This document shows positions 55,464-64,000 of a stretch of 64,000 nucleotides of DNA, in pieces. Source of the stretch: Haloplanus sp. XH21 (GTDB lineage Archaea; Halobacteriota; Halobacteria; Halobacteriales; Haloferacaceae); assembly GCF_023276355.1 (NCBI RefSeq), contig NZ_JALLPL010000001.1, positions 744,001 to 808,000 of the forward strand, read 5' to 3'. A program made the translations under genes and the position numbers. The notes beneath the pieces were generated by a model, which made no database searches, was not told where the DNA came from, and worked only from the letters and a program-made list of their open reading frames with translations. Within the stretch, counting starts at the first letter, position 1. The number at the start of each line of letters is the position of its first letter.

Positions 55464-56288
55464 TCAGTCCCGCACGGTGACGCTCTCCCCGGCCCTGAGC
55501 GTCCGACCCCGTGACGCCTCGGGCACCCGCGAGATGAGCATGAGCGTGTAGTAGTGATCGAACGCGTCGCAGTCGGCCCATTCGGGGAACGTGGCCTCTC
55601 GGCGCTCGATGAACCGCTCGCGGAACTCGGGTAGGGGGTCGCCCGTCTCCGGGTCACGTGACGGGACGACACATCGCGCGCAGGGTTCGGCCCCCTCGAA
55701 CCGAACCGCGCCGTCGCCACTGCCGGCGACGAACGCCGGGGCGTCGGCGCCGACGAAGCAGTCCTCCCAGAACGCGGGGACGCCGCTCACCTCGACGTTG
55801 GCGCGGAGACGCCGACGCGCCCCCTCGACGGTCATCTCGTCGAACCAGCCGGCGACGGTTTCCAGCGTCGCCGTGCTGATGACCGACGGGCCGGCCTCCG
55901 GGCGGTCGACGAACGCCGGTGGTTCGTGCCGTCTGAGGGTCACGTCGTCGCCGATGAGGTCGCTGAACCACGTGCTCGCGTCGGTACGTCCGGATTCGGT
56001 CGTGAGATCGAACCGCCGGCGCTCGCCCCCCGCTTTCGGTTCCACAGTCAGGACGTGGGTCTCGGGATCGAACGTCGTCCGCACGTCGTGGATGCGGTCG
56101 GTCTGCTTGCCGTTGTACGCGAGCGTCTGCATGTCGTCGCCCGTCTCGATGCGGTCGGCGTCCGGATCACAGAGGGCGTACTCGCGGTCGCCAGCGACCG
56201 TCCCCGCCGCGCTTATCTCCGCGGCGTCCACGTCGATCCCGTCGAGTCCCTTGATCGGATAGCGTCGGATGCGCTCGATCTTCGCCAT
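55464..56288 (-). CDS. MOSC-domain protein (mARC/YcbX-like)
   Basis: A 274-residue protein with an N-terminal MOSC beta-barrel (IERIRRYPIKGLDGIDVDAAEIS) and a MOSC core whose cysteine region reads RFEGAEPCARCVVPSRDPETGDP, the site that binds molybdenum cofactor in mARC/YcbX reductases. It may reduce N-hydroxylated compounds or transfer sulfur. It connects functionally, though not by operon, with the moeA pair at 36343-39452. Confidence 0.9.
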   Translation of the reverse strand: MAKIERIRRYPIKGLDGIDVDAAEISAAGTVAGDREYALCDPDADRIETGDDMQTLAYNGKQTDRIHDVRTTFDPETHVLTVEPKAGGERRRFDLTTESGRTDASTWFSDLIGDDVTLRRHEPPAFVDRPEAGPSVISTATLETVAGWFDEMTVEGARRRLRANVEVSGVPAFWEDCFVGADAPAFVAGSGDGAVRFEGAEPCARCVVPSRDPETGDPLPEFRERFIERREATFPEWADCDAFDHYYTLMLISRVPEASRGRTLRAGESVTVRD

Positions 56289-56460
56289 CGCCGACCGATA
56301 GACCGGCCGGCGTCATAACCGTTTCTGACGGATACCCCTTCGCCGTCCGCCGACGCTGGAATACGACAGGTATTTCCCGCCCGCCCGAAAAATATATAGG
56401 CGTACATGGGACGCTCCGTGTACTCATCATCACCATCATCACCCCACGAGGGGATCATCA

Positions 56461-57807
56461 ATGGACGACACAGCCAAATATCTCATTCACGCATCCATCG
56501 CGGCCGACGGCGTCGTCGAACGGAGCGACGTCGTGGGAGCCGTCTTCGGGCAGACCGAGGGTCTGCTCGGCGACGAACTCGACCTTCGGGACCTCCAGCA
56601 GTCCTCGAAGGTGGGGCACATCGACGTACAGATCGACAGCGAAAACGGCCAGTCGTTCGGCCACATCACCATCGCCAGCAGCCTCGATAAGGTCGAAACG
56701 GCCATCCTCGCGGCGTCGCTCGAAACCATCGACCGCGTCGGGCCGTGTCAGGCTTCCGTCGAAGTAACGGACATCGAGGACGTGCGCGAGGCCAAACGCC
56801 GGAAGGTCATCGACCGCGCCAAGGAACTCCTCGCCGGCTCGTTCGACGAGAGCGTCATGGACTCCTCGAAGATCCTCGCGGAGGTCCGCGAGAGCGTCCG
56901 CATCGACGACATCACCGAGTACCAGGGGTTCCCGGCGGGGCCGCGCGTCGGCGACTCCGACGCCATCATCGTCGTCGAAGGGCGCTCGGACGTGCTCACG
57001 CTCCTCCAGTACGGCATCAAAAACGCCATCGCCGTCGAGGGGACGAACGTGCCGGACGCCATCGCCGACCTCACCGAGGAACGGACGGTCACGGCTTTCC
57101 TCGACGGGGATCGCGGCGGCGAACTCATCCTGCGCGAACTCGCCCAGGTCGGCGATGTCGACTACGTCGTCTTCGCCCCCGAGGACCGGTCCGTCGAGGA
57201 CCTCGATCGCCACGAGATCATGACCGCGCTCCGCGACAAGACGCCGTATGGCGACCTCTTCGATGGCGACGAGCCGCCCCGACCGTCGGCACCGGACGAG
57301 AGCGACGTGGCGTCGACCGCGTCCACCGCCGAATCGGTGGCGCCCGCCGTCCCGGTGGGCGAGACGCCCGTTGCGACGGCCGGCAACGGTGCGGACGCGT
57401 CGTCGGAACCGGATACGTCGGCGGGCGAAGCAGGCGAGTCGGATGACGGCGACGAATCCGATGCACCGCCGACCGACGGTTCGGAGGCCACGGCACCCGA
57501 CACGCCGCCGACGCTCCGTGGGCACGTCCGTGATGTCATCGACGGTGAGACGGGAACGGCTCGCCTCCTCGATGCGGACTGCTCGCTGCTCGACACCGTC
57601 GACGCGAGCGAGACCTTCGACGCGGTGTCTGGGGCCGAGACGACGCCGTACGCCGTCGTCCTTGACGGCGAGGTGACCCAGCGGCTCCTCGACGTGGCGG
57701 CCCAGCGCGGCGTCGAACAGATCGTCGCACGGTCGGCCGGCGAGATGGTCAAAACTCCCGTCGATGTCCGCGTTCGGACGGCCGATCAGTTCGCGGCCGC
57801 CGACTGA
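56461..57807 (+). CDS. dnaG: DnaG-type primase
   Basis: Archaeal DnaG, a TOPRIM-fold primase that also associates with the exosome. The 448-residue protein begins MDDTAKYLIHASIAADGVVE; the TOPRIM motifs are IIVVEGRSDVLTLLQYG (catalytic Glu, near residue 172) and TVTAFLDGDRGGELILREL (Asp pair). Residues 275-350 are a low-complexity acidic/Thr/Ala linker, then a C-terminal domain (LRGHVRDVIDGETGTARLLD). A TATA box (aaatatatagg near 56390) and a GAGGGG ribosome site precede the ATG. Its end overlaps the convergent acetyltransferase by 22 bp. Confidence 0.95.
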   Translation: MDDTAKYLIHASIAADGVVERSDVVGAVFGQTEGLLGDELDLRDLQQSSKVGHIDVQIDSENGQSFGHITIASSLDKVETAILAASLETIDRVGPCQASVEVTDIEDVREAKRRKVIDRAKELLAGSFDESVMDSSKILAEVRESVRIDDITEYQGFPAGPRVGDSDAIIVVEGRSDVLTLLQYGIKNAIAVEGTNVPDAIADLTEERTVTAFLDGDRGGELILRELAQVGDVDYVVFAPEDRSVEDLDRHEIMTALRDKTPYGDLFDGDEPPRPSAPDESDVASTASTAESVAPAVPVGETPVATAGNGADASSEPDTSAGEAGESDDGDESDAPPTDGSEATAPDTPPTLRGHVRDVIDGETGTARLLDADCSLLDTVDASETFDAVSGAETTPYAVVLDGEVTQRLLDVAAQRGVEQIVARSAGEMVKTPVDVRVRTADQFAAAD

Positions 57808-58220
57808 TCCCGGCGGTACAGAACCGCATCTCCGTTCTCGAAGAACTCCGGCAGGCGTTCGACGCGCTCGAAGCCACAGCGCCGATACAGCGACTGTGCC
57901 GCCTCGTTGTCCGGCTCGACGGTGACCGTCACCTGCTCGGCGTCGGCGGCACACGCCTCCAGCAACGCCCGCGCCCGCCCTTCCCGGCGGTGGTCGGGTG
58001 CGACGACGAGTTCCGCCACGTACACCGTTCCGTCGCCGGGTACGGCAAGGAGGTAGCCGACCGGGGGGCCGTCGGCCGGCGCCGTCGTGACCAGGATGTC
58101 TGCCGGCGAGGCGCGCGTCGGGTCGATGGCGCTGTCGAGCAGCTCGGGACTCGGCGCCGTCAGATGCGACTGGAGGTCTTCGAGTACCGGCGCATCGGCG
58201 GGGATTCCGGGACGGATCAC
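57786..58220 (-). CDS. GNAT-family N-acetyltransferase
   Basis: A 144-residue GNAT-fold protein with the acetyl-CoA loop VVAPDHRREGRARALLEACAA (motif A) and the C-terminal motif B region PDNEAAQSLYRRCGFERVERLPEF. The N-terminus (MIRPGIPADAPVLEDLQSHL) is typical. The GTG start at 58220 overlaps the DUF92 stop (GTGA), so it is translationally coupled. The substrate is unknown. Confidence 0.9.
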   Translation of the reverse strand: MIRPGIPADAPVLEDLQSHLTAPSPELLDSAIDPTRASPADILVTTAPADGPPVGYLLAVPGDGTVYVAELVVAPDHRREGRARALLEACAADAEQVTVTVEPDNEAAQSLYRRCGFERVERLPEFFENGDAVLYRRDQSAAAN

Positions 58221-59530
58221 AGTAGTAGCGCCGCGAGCGCGGCGCTCACGATGGCGCCACCGAGGGTGCCGAGGAAGTTGACCGTCTGATTGCCGACGCG
58301 GCCGCCCTCCAGCGTCGCCCCGAGGAGGCTGTCGACGGTCATGCCCGCGATGCCGCCACAGACGATGGCGAGGGCGGCGAGCCCCGGCGATCCGAAGGCG
58401 AACACACCGACCGCGACGCCGGCGACCACGAGAGCGCCGACGGCACCCACCAGATACCCCTGCCAGGTCACTCCGCCGTCGGTGCCGGGATCGACACGTT
58501 CGAGCGTCGTGATGAGTCGCGGATCGTCGAACAGGACGCCGATTTCGCTGGAGAGCGTATCGCTCATCGCGGCGGCGAGCGATCCCGTGAACGCGAAACG
58601 GAAGAGCGCGCTGTCTATCGGGAGACCGCCGCTGGCCGCGAACCCGATGACGGCCACGAGACCCACCGCGGCGTTGCCGAGGACGTTTCCGCTCCCGCGT
58701 GCGCCTTCGTTCTCCTCGGCGACGCCGCGGTCGGCTTTCTCCTCATAGCGGTATTTCGCCGACAGGCCGCCGATGCCGAAGAAGGCGATGAGGACGGCGA
58801 ACCACCCGGCGCCCCCGAAGACGATGGTGAGCAGGCCGAGCAGCACGCCGGTCACCATCCCCGGCACCGACGCGGTGCCGGTGCGGTAGGAGACGTAGCC
58901 GAGCGCCACCGTCACCGCGAGTGCGACGCTCACTTCGCCGAGACCCGACTCGACGCCGATGGTCCGGAACAGCCACAGCAACAGGCCGGTCGAGAGCATC
59001 ACGATGGGGTCGTCGCGCTGATACAGCATGGATCGCAAGAGGGCGGCGACCAGCGCGCCGGCGGCGGCGAGGAAGATGATCGTGGGAAGCGGCGGGAGCG
59101 CTCCCAGATTCCAGCCGACGATCACCTGTCCGGCGACGGCGGCGAGGAAGGCGACGAGGCTGAACCCCGCGACCGTTCGTGCCGGATCCGTCTCGACGCG
59201 TTCGACGGCGCGAGCGCCGAGGTTGCCGTAGGACACGACGAGAACTGCGGCGACGAAGACGTCCGTGGGCATGGATGCGCGAGGGGCGGTCGAGAGGAGT
59301 GCGAGGCCGGTCGCGGCCAGCGCGAAGCCGGCGAGACCGTTGAGTCGGCCGTCCCGCCGGTCCTGGGGTCGCGCGAACAGCTCGAACACCGGCCCCTCGT
59401 CCACGACGAACGCGGCGAGAAGCGCCACGGCGGCGAAGGGGGCGGCGGCCGCGCGCCCGAGCTCGGGGGCGGCGAGGGCGAGTGTTCCGACGGCAGCGAA
59501 CCCTCCTGCCCGTCGAAGGGTGGACGTCAC
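58217..59530 (-). CDS. DUF92-family membrane protein
   Basis: A 437-residue polytopic protein. The C-terminal half has the conserved DUF92 text GNVLGNAAVGLVAVIGFA, FAFTGSLAAAMSDTLSSEIG, PGTDGGVTWQGYLVGAVGAL and GMTVDSLLGATLEG. Members include plant phytyl-phosphate kinase-like (VTE6-type) proteins, so a role in polyprenyl-phosphate metabolism is conceivable, and two cis-prenyltransferase-type genes lie within 3.5 kb. The N-terminal half adds about six extra membrane segments. It is divergent from the UppS-like gene, with 107 bp between. Confidence 0.85.
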   Translation of the reverse strand: MTSTLRRAGGFAAVGTLALAAPELGRAAAAPFAAVALLAAFVVDEGPVFELFARPQDRRDGRLNGLAGFALAATGLALLSTAPRASMPTDVFVAAVLVVSYGNLGARAVERVETDPARTVAGFSLVAFLAAVAGQVIVGWNLGALPPLPTIIFLAAAGALVAALLRSMLYQRDDPIVMLSTGLLLWLFRTIGVESGLGEVSVALAVTVALGYVSYRTGTASVPGMVTGVLLGLLTIVFGGAGWFAVLIAFFGIGGLSAKYRYEEKADRGVAEENEGARGSGNVLGNAAVGLVAVIGFAASGGLPIDSALFRFAFTGSLAAAMSDTLSSEIGVLFDDPRLITTLERVDPGTDGGVTWQGYLVGAVGALVVAGVAVGVFAFGSPGLAALAIVCGGIAGMTVDSLLGATLEGGRVGNQTVNFLGTLGGAIVSAALAALLL

Positions 59531-59637
59531 ACCCTCCGCTACCTGCGACGGCCACTTAACGCTCCCGACACGCCCCGATTCCGCCCGTCAGTCCGCGAAC
59601 CCGTGGCGTTTTGGGTCACGACCGCCTGGTAGCGGCC

Positions 59638-60246
59638 GTGGGACTGTACGACCGATATCTCGCCCTCAGACAGCGCGTCCACGGCGGCGACCCGCCCGCC
59701 CACGTCGCCCTCGTGCTCACCGAGCGCGACCTGCTGGAACAGGGGGCGTACGACCGTCTCGAACGCGTCCTCCGTTGGGCGTTCGAGTACGGCGCCGAAC
59801 GCGTCACTGTGTCGGTGAGCGTCCTCGACGAGGCGGTGGTGCCGACGCTGGAGCGCGAACTCCGCGCGCTCGATGCGCCCCGCCGGGTCGCCGTTCGCGC
59901 CCCCGACGACACGGAACCCGTCGAAGCGCCGATCCAGGTGAACGTCGGTCTCGGTGGCAAAGGCGAGTTCGCGGCCGCCGTCCGCTCGCTCGCCGAGGAC
60001 GTCGACGACGACGAGTTGGATCCGGAAGACGTGGACGAGACCGACATCGAGCGGCGACTCGTCTTTCCCGACGAACCCGACTTGCTGGTCAAGACGGGCG
60101 CCGAACGCCTCTCCGATTTCCTCATCTGGCAGTCCGTCTACTCCGAACTCTACTTCACCGACGTGAACTGGCGTGACTTTCGCAAGCGAGACTACCTCCG
60201 CGCCGTGTTGGATTACCAGAACCGTCAGCGACGGTTCGGCCGCTGA
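59638..60246 (+). CDS. Non-catalytic cis-prenyltransferase-like subunit (NgBR/Nus1-like)
   Basis: A 202-residue homologue of undecaprenyl diphosphate synthase. The C-terminal half has the substrate-site text TGAERLSDFLIWQSVYSELYF and ends NRQRRFGR, an RxG motif like that at the C-terminus of bacterial UppS. The N-terminal catalytic motif DGN(R/G)R is missing: the corresponding strand reads HVALVLTERDLLEQGAYDRL, without the essential Asp-Gly-Asn. I infer that it pairs with the catalytic gene at 61974. GTG 59638 is preceded by a cgttttggg box at leaderless spacing. Confidence 0.8.
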   Translation: MGLYDRYLALRQRVHGGDPPAHVALVLTERDLLEQGAYDRLERVLRWAFEYGAERVTVSVSVLDEAVVPTLERELRALDAPRRVAVRAPDDTEPVEAPIQVNVGLGGKGEFAAAVRSLAEDVDDDELDPEDVDETDIERRLVFPDEPDLLVKTGAERLSDFLIWQSVYSELYFTDVNWRDFRKRDYLRAVLDYQNRQRRFGR

Positions 60247-60248
60247 TC

Positions 60249-60938
60249 TTATGCTTCGGCCTCGGTTTCGGTTTCGCTCTCAACCGGCTCGTATTCGACG
60301 CTCGTCCCCCTCGCGACCGGCTGGAGGAGATACCGACCGGTCTGGCCGCGGCGAACGGGCGTGAAGTCGGCGGTGAACACGGTCCGCGTGTTCGCCCGGA
60401 TCTCGAAGGCGTGTTTGAACTGGAGCGGCGCGTTCCCCGGCGTGTCGACGGTCGCATCGCTGCCGTCGTCGAGCGTCGCGTCGACGTTCGTCACGTCCAA
60501 CTGGAGGTAGGCGTACTCGCCGGTTTCGAGTTCGTGTTCGCCGACCAGCGCCGTGTTCGACCCCTGCAGGTCGACCAGGTCGGCCTCCTGTGGCTCGTCG
60601 AACTCGTGGTATTCGCGCTCGTCGCTCTCGTCGGGCGTCTCGGTCGCCGTCTCTTCCGTCTCCGTCGTCGCGGTCGTCTCGGTTTCCGTCGTCTCGTCGT
60701 CTTCGTCGTCCGATTCCGTGCCCGGCTTCACCCAGATGCCCTCGATGGTGACGATACAGGACTCGAAGTCGCCGATGTCCCCGGGCTGGTCCGTCACCTG
60801 CGTCGCGAGGACGCCCGTCTCGCCGTCGCTGCCGCCGGCACAGCCGGCCAGACCGGCCATCCCCGCGGCTGCCAGGCCGCCCGTCGCTCGGAGGTAGTCG
60901 CGTCGCGATGCGAGCCGTCGACCGTCGGATTCGGTCAT
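60249..60938 (-). CDS. DUF4382-type Tat lipoprotein
   Basis: A 229-residue exported lipoprotein. The signal has a twin arginine (SRRDYLRATGGLAAAGMAGL) and lipobox LAGC. The mature part carries a Thr/Glu-rich linker (residues 75-110) and DUF4382-like strands (VLATQVTDQPGDIGDFESCI, DLVDLQGSNTALVGEHELE, GEYAYLQLDVTNVDATLDDG). It probably sits on the outer face of the membrane; the function is unknown. Its end lies two bases from the convergent prenyltransferase-like gene. Confidence 0.82.
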   Translation of the reverse strand: MTESDGRRLASRRDYLRATGGLAAAGMAGLAGCAGGSDGETGVLATQVTDQPGDIGDFESCIVTIEGIWVKPGTESDDEDDETTETETTATTETEETATETPDESDEREYHEFDEPQEADLVDLQGSNTALVGEHELETGEYAYLQLDVTNVDATLDDGSDATVDTPGNAPLQFKHAFEIRANTRTVFTADFTPVRRGQTGRYLLQPVARGTSVEYEPVESETETEAEA

Positions 60939-61021
60939 GGTGACCGAGAGTCCCCGCTCGGGCATAAAGCCGGGAAGCCGTTCCCCTCGAATCAACCCGA
61001 ATTCAGGCGAGTTGCCCCGCC

Positions 61022-61915
61022 TTACTTCTGCTCATCCGCGTCCGCGACTTCGATTCGTCCCTCAAGTTCGCGTTTCGACGCGGGGCTGATGGTGATGCCC
61101 GCGTCGTCGAGTCGGGTCTTGAGCGCCCGGGCGTACGCCGACCGGAGGGAGAACACGTCACGGCGCCGGGGGTCTCCAACCCAGTAATGCGCCCGGAGGA
61201 TGACCGCATCCGAGCCGAACTCGTCGACGTACGCCTTCGGTGTCGGCTCCGATTCGATACCGTCGACTTCCGCCGCTACCGCCGTGAGATGATCGAGCGC
61301 CTCGGTCAGATCCGCCTCGTATGAGAGGCCGACGCGCTCGACGATGCGCTGCCGTTTCCGCCCGTACGGCCGCGTGATTTCCTGCCCCGTGAGCACCGTG
61401 TTCGGAACCGTGATGAGTTCGCCGTCCGGCGTGAGGACGCGCGTGACCCGGAGCGTGATCGACTGGACGGTGCCCTCGCCGCCCGCCCACTCGATGTAGT
61501 TGCCGACGTTGAACTCAGGATCCACGACGAGCACCAGACCGCTGACGATGGAGCCGATGACCGTCTGCCCGGCGACGCCGATGGCCAGCGTCCCGGCGGC
61601 GATGACGAGCGCCGAATCCCCGATGAAGTCGGCGTAGCCGGCGGTTCCGGCCGCGACGAAAAACGCCACGACGACGACGAACAGGCGGAGGTACCGCGAC
61701 AGCGCCTCCTGTAGCGTCGGATTGTTGCGGTTTCGACGGTTGATGGCGCGCCCGACGAGCGGTTCGACGACGAACCAACCCACGACGACGACGGCGATGA
61801 AGCCGGCGAGAAACCACCCGGCGCGAACGAGCGCCGGCCAGTAGGCTGCGACCGCTTCGGGACCGATGCCGGGTACGGGCGTCGGTGTCGCTGTCTGGAG
61901 TGCGGCGACGTGCAT
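61022..61915 (-). CDS. MscS-type mechanosensitive channel
   Basis: A 297-residue channel protein. About three hydrophobic segments are seen (VRAGWFLAGFIAVVVVGWFV, LRLFVVVVAFFVAAGTAGYA, and the pore-lining IAAGTLAIGVAGQTVIGSIV), followed by the MscS beta domain (VGNYIEWAGGEGTVQSITLRVTRV, then DGELITVPNTVL) and a cytoplasmic alpha/beta domain. It would release solutes under hypo-osmotic shock. Confidence 0.94.
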   Translation of the reverse strand: MHVAALQTATPTPVPGIGPEAVAAYWPALVRAGWFLAGFIAVVVVGWFVVEPLVGRAINRRNRNNPTLQEALSRYLRLFVVVVAFFVAAGTAGYADFIGDSALVIAAGTLAIGVAGQTVIGSIVSGLVLVVDPEFNVGNYIEWAGGEGTVQSITLRVTRVLTPDGELITVPNTVLTGQEITRPYGRKRQRIVERVGLSYEADLTEALDHLTAVAAEVDGIESEPTPKAYVDEFGSDAVILRAHYWVGDPRRRDVFSLRSAYARALKTRLDDAGITISPASKRELEGRIEVADADEQK

Positions 61916-61973
61916 ACCCGCTCATCGGCGGCCGCCGATACAAAGCCCCCGCTCCCGTGAACGCGACTCGGGA

Positions 61974-62906
61974 TCAGTCCGCGGTGCTGTCCTGTCGGTC
62001 CAGTTCGAGTTCCGCCGACAGTTCCTCGGCCCCCCGCCGCGACAACTGGTCCCGCAGCCGCCCGGCCACGTCGCGGGCCTCGACCAGCGACGATCCGGCG
62101 ACGGCCCGAACCAGTGCGACGGCCCGATCCGAACGAGTGTGGCGCCACGACGCCTCGCGCGCCTCGTACGTGCGGATCGCCCGCAGGAAATCCACCTTCG
62201 AGAACTCGGGCCAGTAGGGCGCACAGAAAAAGACCGCGGCCTCGTTGCCGTTGGCGTGCCACGGGAGGAAGTTGCTCGTGCGCTCGTCGCCGCCCGTACG
62301 CACGATGAGGTCGACGTCGCGGACCGGGCGGGCGTAGAGACGGTCTTCGATCTCCGTGGCGTCGACTTCCGCGGGCGCGAGGCGACCGTCGGCGACGGCG
62401 TTCAACGTGTCGCGGGCGGCGCCTAGGAGCTCCGCGCGGCCGCCGTACGCCACCGCGACGTTCAACCGGAAGCGGCCGTAGGATGCGGTGCGGCGCTCGG
62501 CGTAGGCAACGGCCTCCCGAACCCGCTCGGGGAGGCGCTGTACCTCGCCGATCGCGTGGATGCACACCTCGTTCTCGTGGACCTGCTCCGAGTCGGCGAA
62601 CTCCCGGAGTTTCGTCTCGATGAGGTCGAACAGGTGTTCGCGTTCCTCGCGCGGCCGCTCGAAGTTCTCGGTCGAGAAGGCGTACACGGTGAGTTCTTCG
62701 ACGCCGAGGTCCTGACACCACCGCAACACCTGCTCGGTGGTCTGGGCGCCCTCGCGGTGACCGTCGGCGGCGTCCGCGCCGCGCTCTCTGGCATACCGCC
62801 GGTTGCCGTCCTGGATGATGGCGACGTGGTCGGGGCCGTCGTCGATATCGCGTCGGAGCACGCGCTCGTAGGCGCGGTCGATCCAGCGACGGACCCGTGA
62901 CTGCAT
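61974..62906 (-). CDS. uppS: Catalytic cis-prenyltransferase (undecaprenyl diphosphate synthase family)
   Basis: It elongates allylic diphosphates in cis to make long polyprenyl (dolichol-type) carriers for glycosylation. The 310-residue protein has the catalytic motif VAIIQDGNRRYARERGAD near residue 35 (Asp nucleophile site), the motif LTVYAFSTENFERP and the C-terminal substrate motif LIVRTGGDERTSNFLPWH. It then diverges (ANGNEAAVFFCAPYWPEF) and lacks a terminal RxG, ending in a helical tail (RDQLSRRGAEELSAELELDR). RxG is instead carried by the gene at 59638. Confidence 0.93.
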   Translation of the reverse strand: MQSRVRRWIDRAYERVLRRDIDDGPDHVAIIQDGNRRYARERGADAADGHREGAQTTEQVLRWCQDLGVEELTVYAFSTENFERPREEREHLFDLIETKLREFADSEQVHENEVCIHAIGEVQRLPERVREAVAYAERRTASYGRFRLNVAVAYGGRAELLGAARDTLNAVADGRLAPAEVDATEIEDRLYARPVRDVDLIVRTGGDERTSNFLPWHANGNEAAVFFCAPYWPEFSKVDFLRAIRTYEAREASWRHTRSDRAVALVRAVAGSSLVEARDVAGRLRDQLSRRGAEELSAELELDRQDSTAD

Positions 62907-63007
62907 GTTCGTGGTCTCGCTGCCGACCGGTATGGGTCTTTTGACACGCACCCCCTGAAACCGGCTGACGATAACCCCTATTAGTCTCGGGCGTCGATGA
63001 TACCGCG

Positions 63008-64000
63008 ATGACCGACCCGTCCGACGCCGCGGCCGCGGTCGAGGATTTCGACCATGTTCCCGAGACCGATCAGACGTTCGAGAACGCACTGGCCAAGGCC
63101 CGGGACGGCCGCCGCCTCACCATCGACGACGGCGTCGAACTCCTGACGACCGGCACCGACCGCGCGGGCATCGACCCCGTTCGGAAAGAGCGGGTGCTGG
63201 AGGCGGCAGACCAGCGACGGGCGGAGGTGGTCGGCGACGACGTGACGTTCGTCGCCAACCTCAACAACAACGTCACGACGGCGTGCGATACGGGCTGTCT
63301 GTTCTGCAATTTCAAGGACCGCGCGTCCGAGTTCGAGGTCGACGCGCCCGACGACCACGGTGGGTTCACCAAGACGCCCGCGGAGTCTCGCCGGGCCGTC
63401 GAGGACGCCGTCGAACGCGGCATCTCGGAGGTGTGCTCCGTCAGCGGCCTCCATCCCGCCTTTGCGCTGGACGACGACCACCGCAAACGCCTGGAGGCTC
63501 ATCCCGATCCCGAGCAGGTGAACTACCGATCGCCGGACGCCTACACCACCTCGCCGGGTACCTACGTCGACCAGATACGCGCCATGTCCGTCGACGGCGT
63601 CCACGTTCACTCCATCACGCCGGAGGAGGCCTACCACGCCCGCCGCGGCACGGACCGGTCCTACGAGTCGATCTATCGCCGCCTGCGCGCCGCCGGCCTC
63701 GACAGCGCACCCGGCACCGCGGCCGAAATCCTCGTCGACGAGGTGCGCGACGTGATCTGTCCCGCCAAAATCGACACCCAGGAGTGGCTCGCCGCGATGG
63801 AGGGCGCGATGGCCGCCGGCCTACCCGTCACCGCGACCATCATGTACGGCCACGTCGAGAACGAGAAACACCGCGTCATGCATCTGAAGCGGGTGCGCGA
63901 CCTCCAGGACCGCACCGGCGGCATCACCGAGTTCGTCCCGCTCTCCTTCATCCACCAGCAGACGCCGCTGTACGAACACGGCCTCGTCGACGGCGGGGCG
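63008..64000 (+). CDS. cofH: CofH, 5-amino-6-(D-ribitylamino)uracil--L-tyrosine 4-hydroxyphenyl transferase (C-terminus beyond window)
   Basis: A radical-SAM enzyme of F420 (deazaflavin) synthesis. The first 331 residues are visible. The cluster motif is CDTGCLFC (residues 95-102, after TFVANLNNNVTTA). HSITPEEAYHARRGTDRSYE and FVPLSFIHQQTPLYEHG are CofH-like, the latter distinguishing it from CofG. The start ATG 63008 gives MTDPSDAAAAVEDFDH. It runs off the right edge. It is divergent from uppS, with 101 bp between. Confidence 0.93.
   Translation, partial: MTDPSDAAAAVEDFDHVPETDQTFENALAKARDGRRLTIDDGVELLTTGTDRAGIDPVRKERVLEAADQRRAEVVGDDVTFVANLNNNVTTACDTGCLFCNFKDRASEFEVDAPDDHGGFTKTPAESRRAVEDAVERGISEVCSVSGLHPAFALDDDHRKRLEAHPDPEQVNYRSPDAYTTSPGTYVDQIRAMSVDGVHVHSITPEEAYHARRGTDRSYESIYRRLRAAGLDSAPGTAAEILVDEVRDVICPAKIDTQEWLAAMEGAMAAGLPVTATIMYGHVENEKHRVMHLKRVRDLQDRTGGITEFVPLSFIHQQTPLYEHGLVDGGA

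Noticed and set aside
60987-61006. A third copy of the secreted-protein operator before the DUF4382 gene
   Set aside because: About 14 of 20 positions match, but the distance to the TATA-like box is about 17 nt rather than 35, so similarity may be chance.

Overview
The window is chromosomal DNA of a haloarchaeon (Halobacteria). The evidence is GC-rich codon use, strongly acidic proteins, an archaeal 16S-tRNA-Ala(TGC)-23S-5S operon, a type I-B-like CRISPR repeat close to that of Haloferax, and lineage-specific families (LWR-salt, MC1, DUF5778-like, HFX_2341-type regulator). The rRNA looks like order Haloferacales, perhaps near Haloplanus, but I could not run a comparison. Coding density is high. 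Many starts look leaderless (a TATA-like box about 25 nt upstream), and neighbours often overlap by ATGA, GTGA or TGATG. I see no insertion sequence, integrase or cas gene.

Layout. 1-9.8 kb: a truncated 2-oxoacid dehydrogenase E2 gene, lipA, a MATE exporter, a Ski2/Hel308-type helicase, a NucS-like/zinc-ribbon protein, the tRNA-splicing endonuclease endA and trpS. 9.8-21.8 kb: pheS-pheT preceded by a tiny ORF encoding a Phe-rich 28-residue peptide, then a CRISPR array of 85 full repeats, then valS. 21.8-24.5 kb: two UspA-like genes, pyrD, an AbrB-fold protein and chromosomal protein MC1. 24.5-30.3 kb: the rRNA operon with processing stems, an internal promoter before 23S and a tRNA-like element before 5S. 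30.3-46 kb: a secreted repeat protein, an OBG-type GTPase, cinA, tandem moeA genes, pterin dehydratase, hemA, an exported rhodanese, an Lrp regulator and carA. 46-64 kb: MFS exporter, thrB, pdxS, exported proteins, an enolase-superfamily enzyme, a CARF-like regulator, a PhoX-like protein, a MOSC protein, dnaG, DUF92, two complementary cis-prenyltransferase-type genes, an MscS channel and truncated cofH.

How genes relate. EndA is the enzyme expected to cut the bulge-helix-bulge stems that flank 16S and 23S here. MoeA1, MoeA2 and the MOSC protein belong to molybdenum cofactor biology. The CRISPR array is flanked by pheT and valS; its repeat orientation and the decayed repeat at the pheT end indicate transcription on the minus strand from a leader next to valS.

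The most interesting observations are: (1) a candidate Phe-sensing leader peptide before pheST; (2) a split cis-prenyltransferase pair, one protein with the catalytic DGN motif and no C-terminal RxG, the other with RxG and no DGN; (3) two promoters 20 kb apart, both driving secreted proteins, that share a palindromic upstream element and most of their sequence; (4) spacer pairs that share the presumed PAM-proximal end but differ in length by 2 nt, suggesting independent acquisition from the same protospacers.
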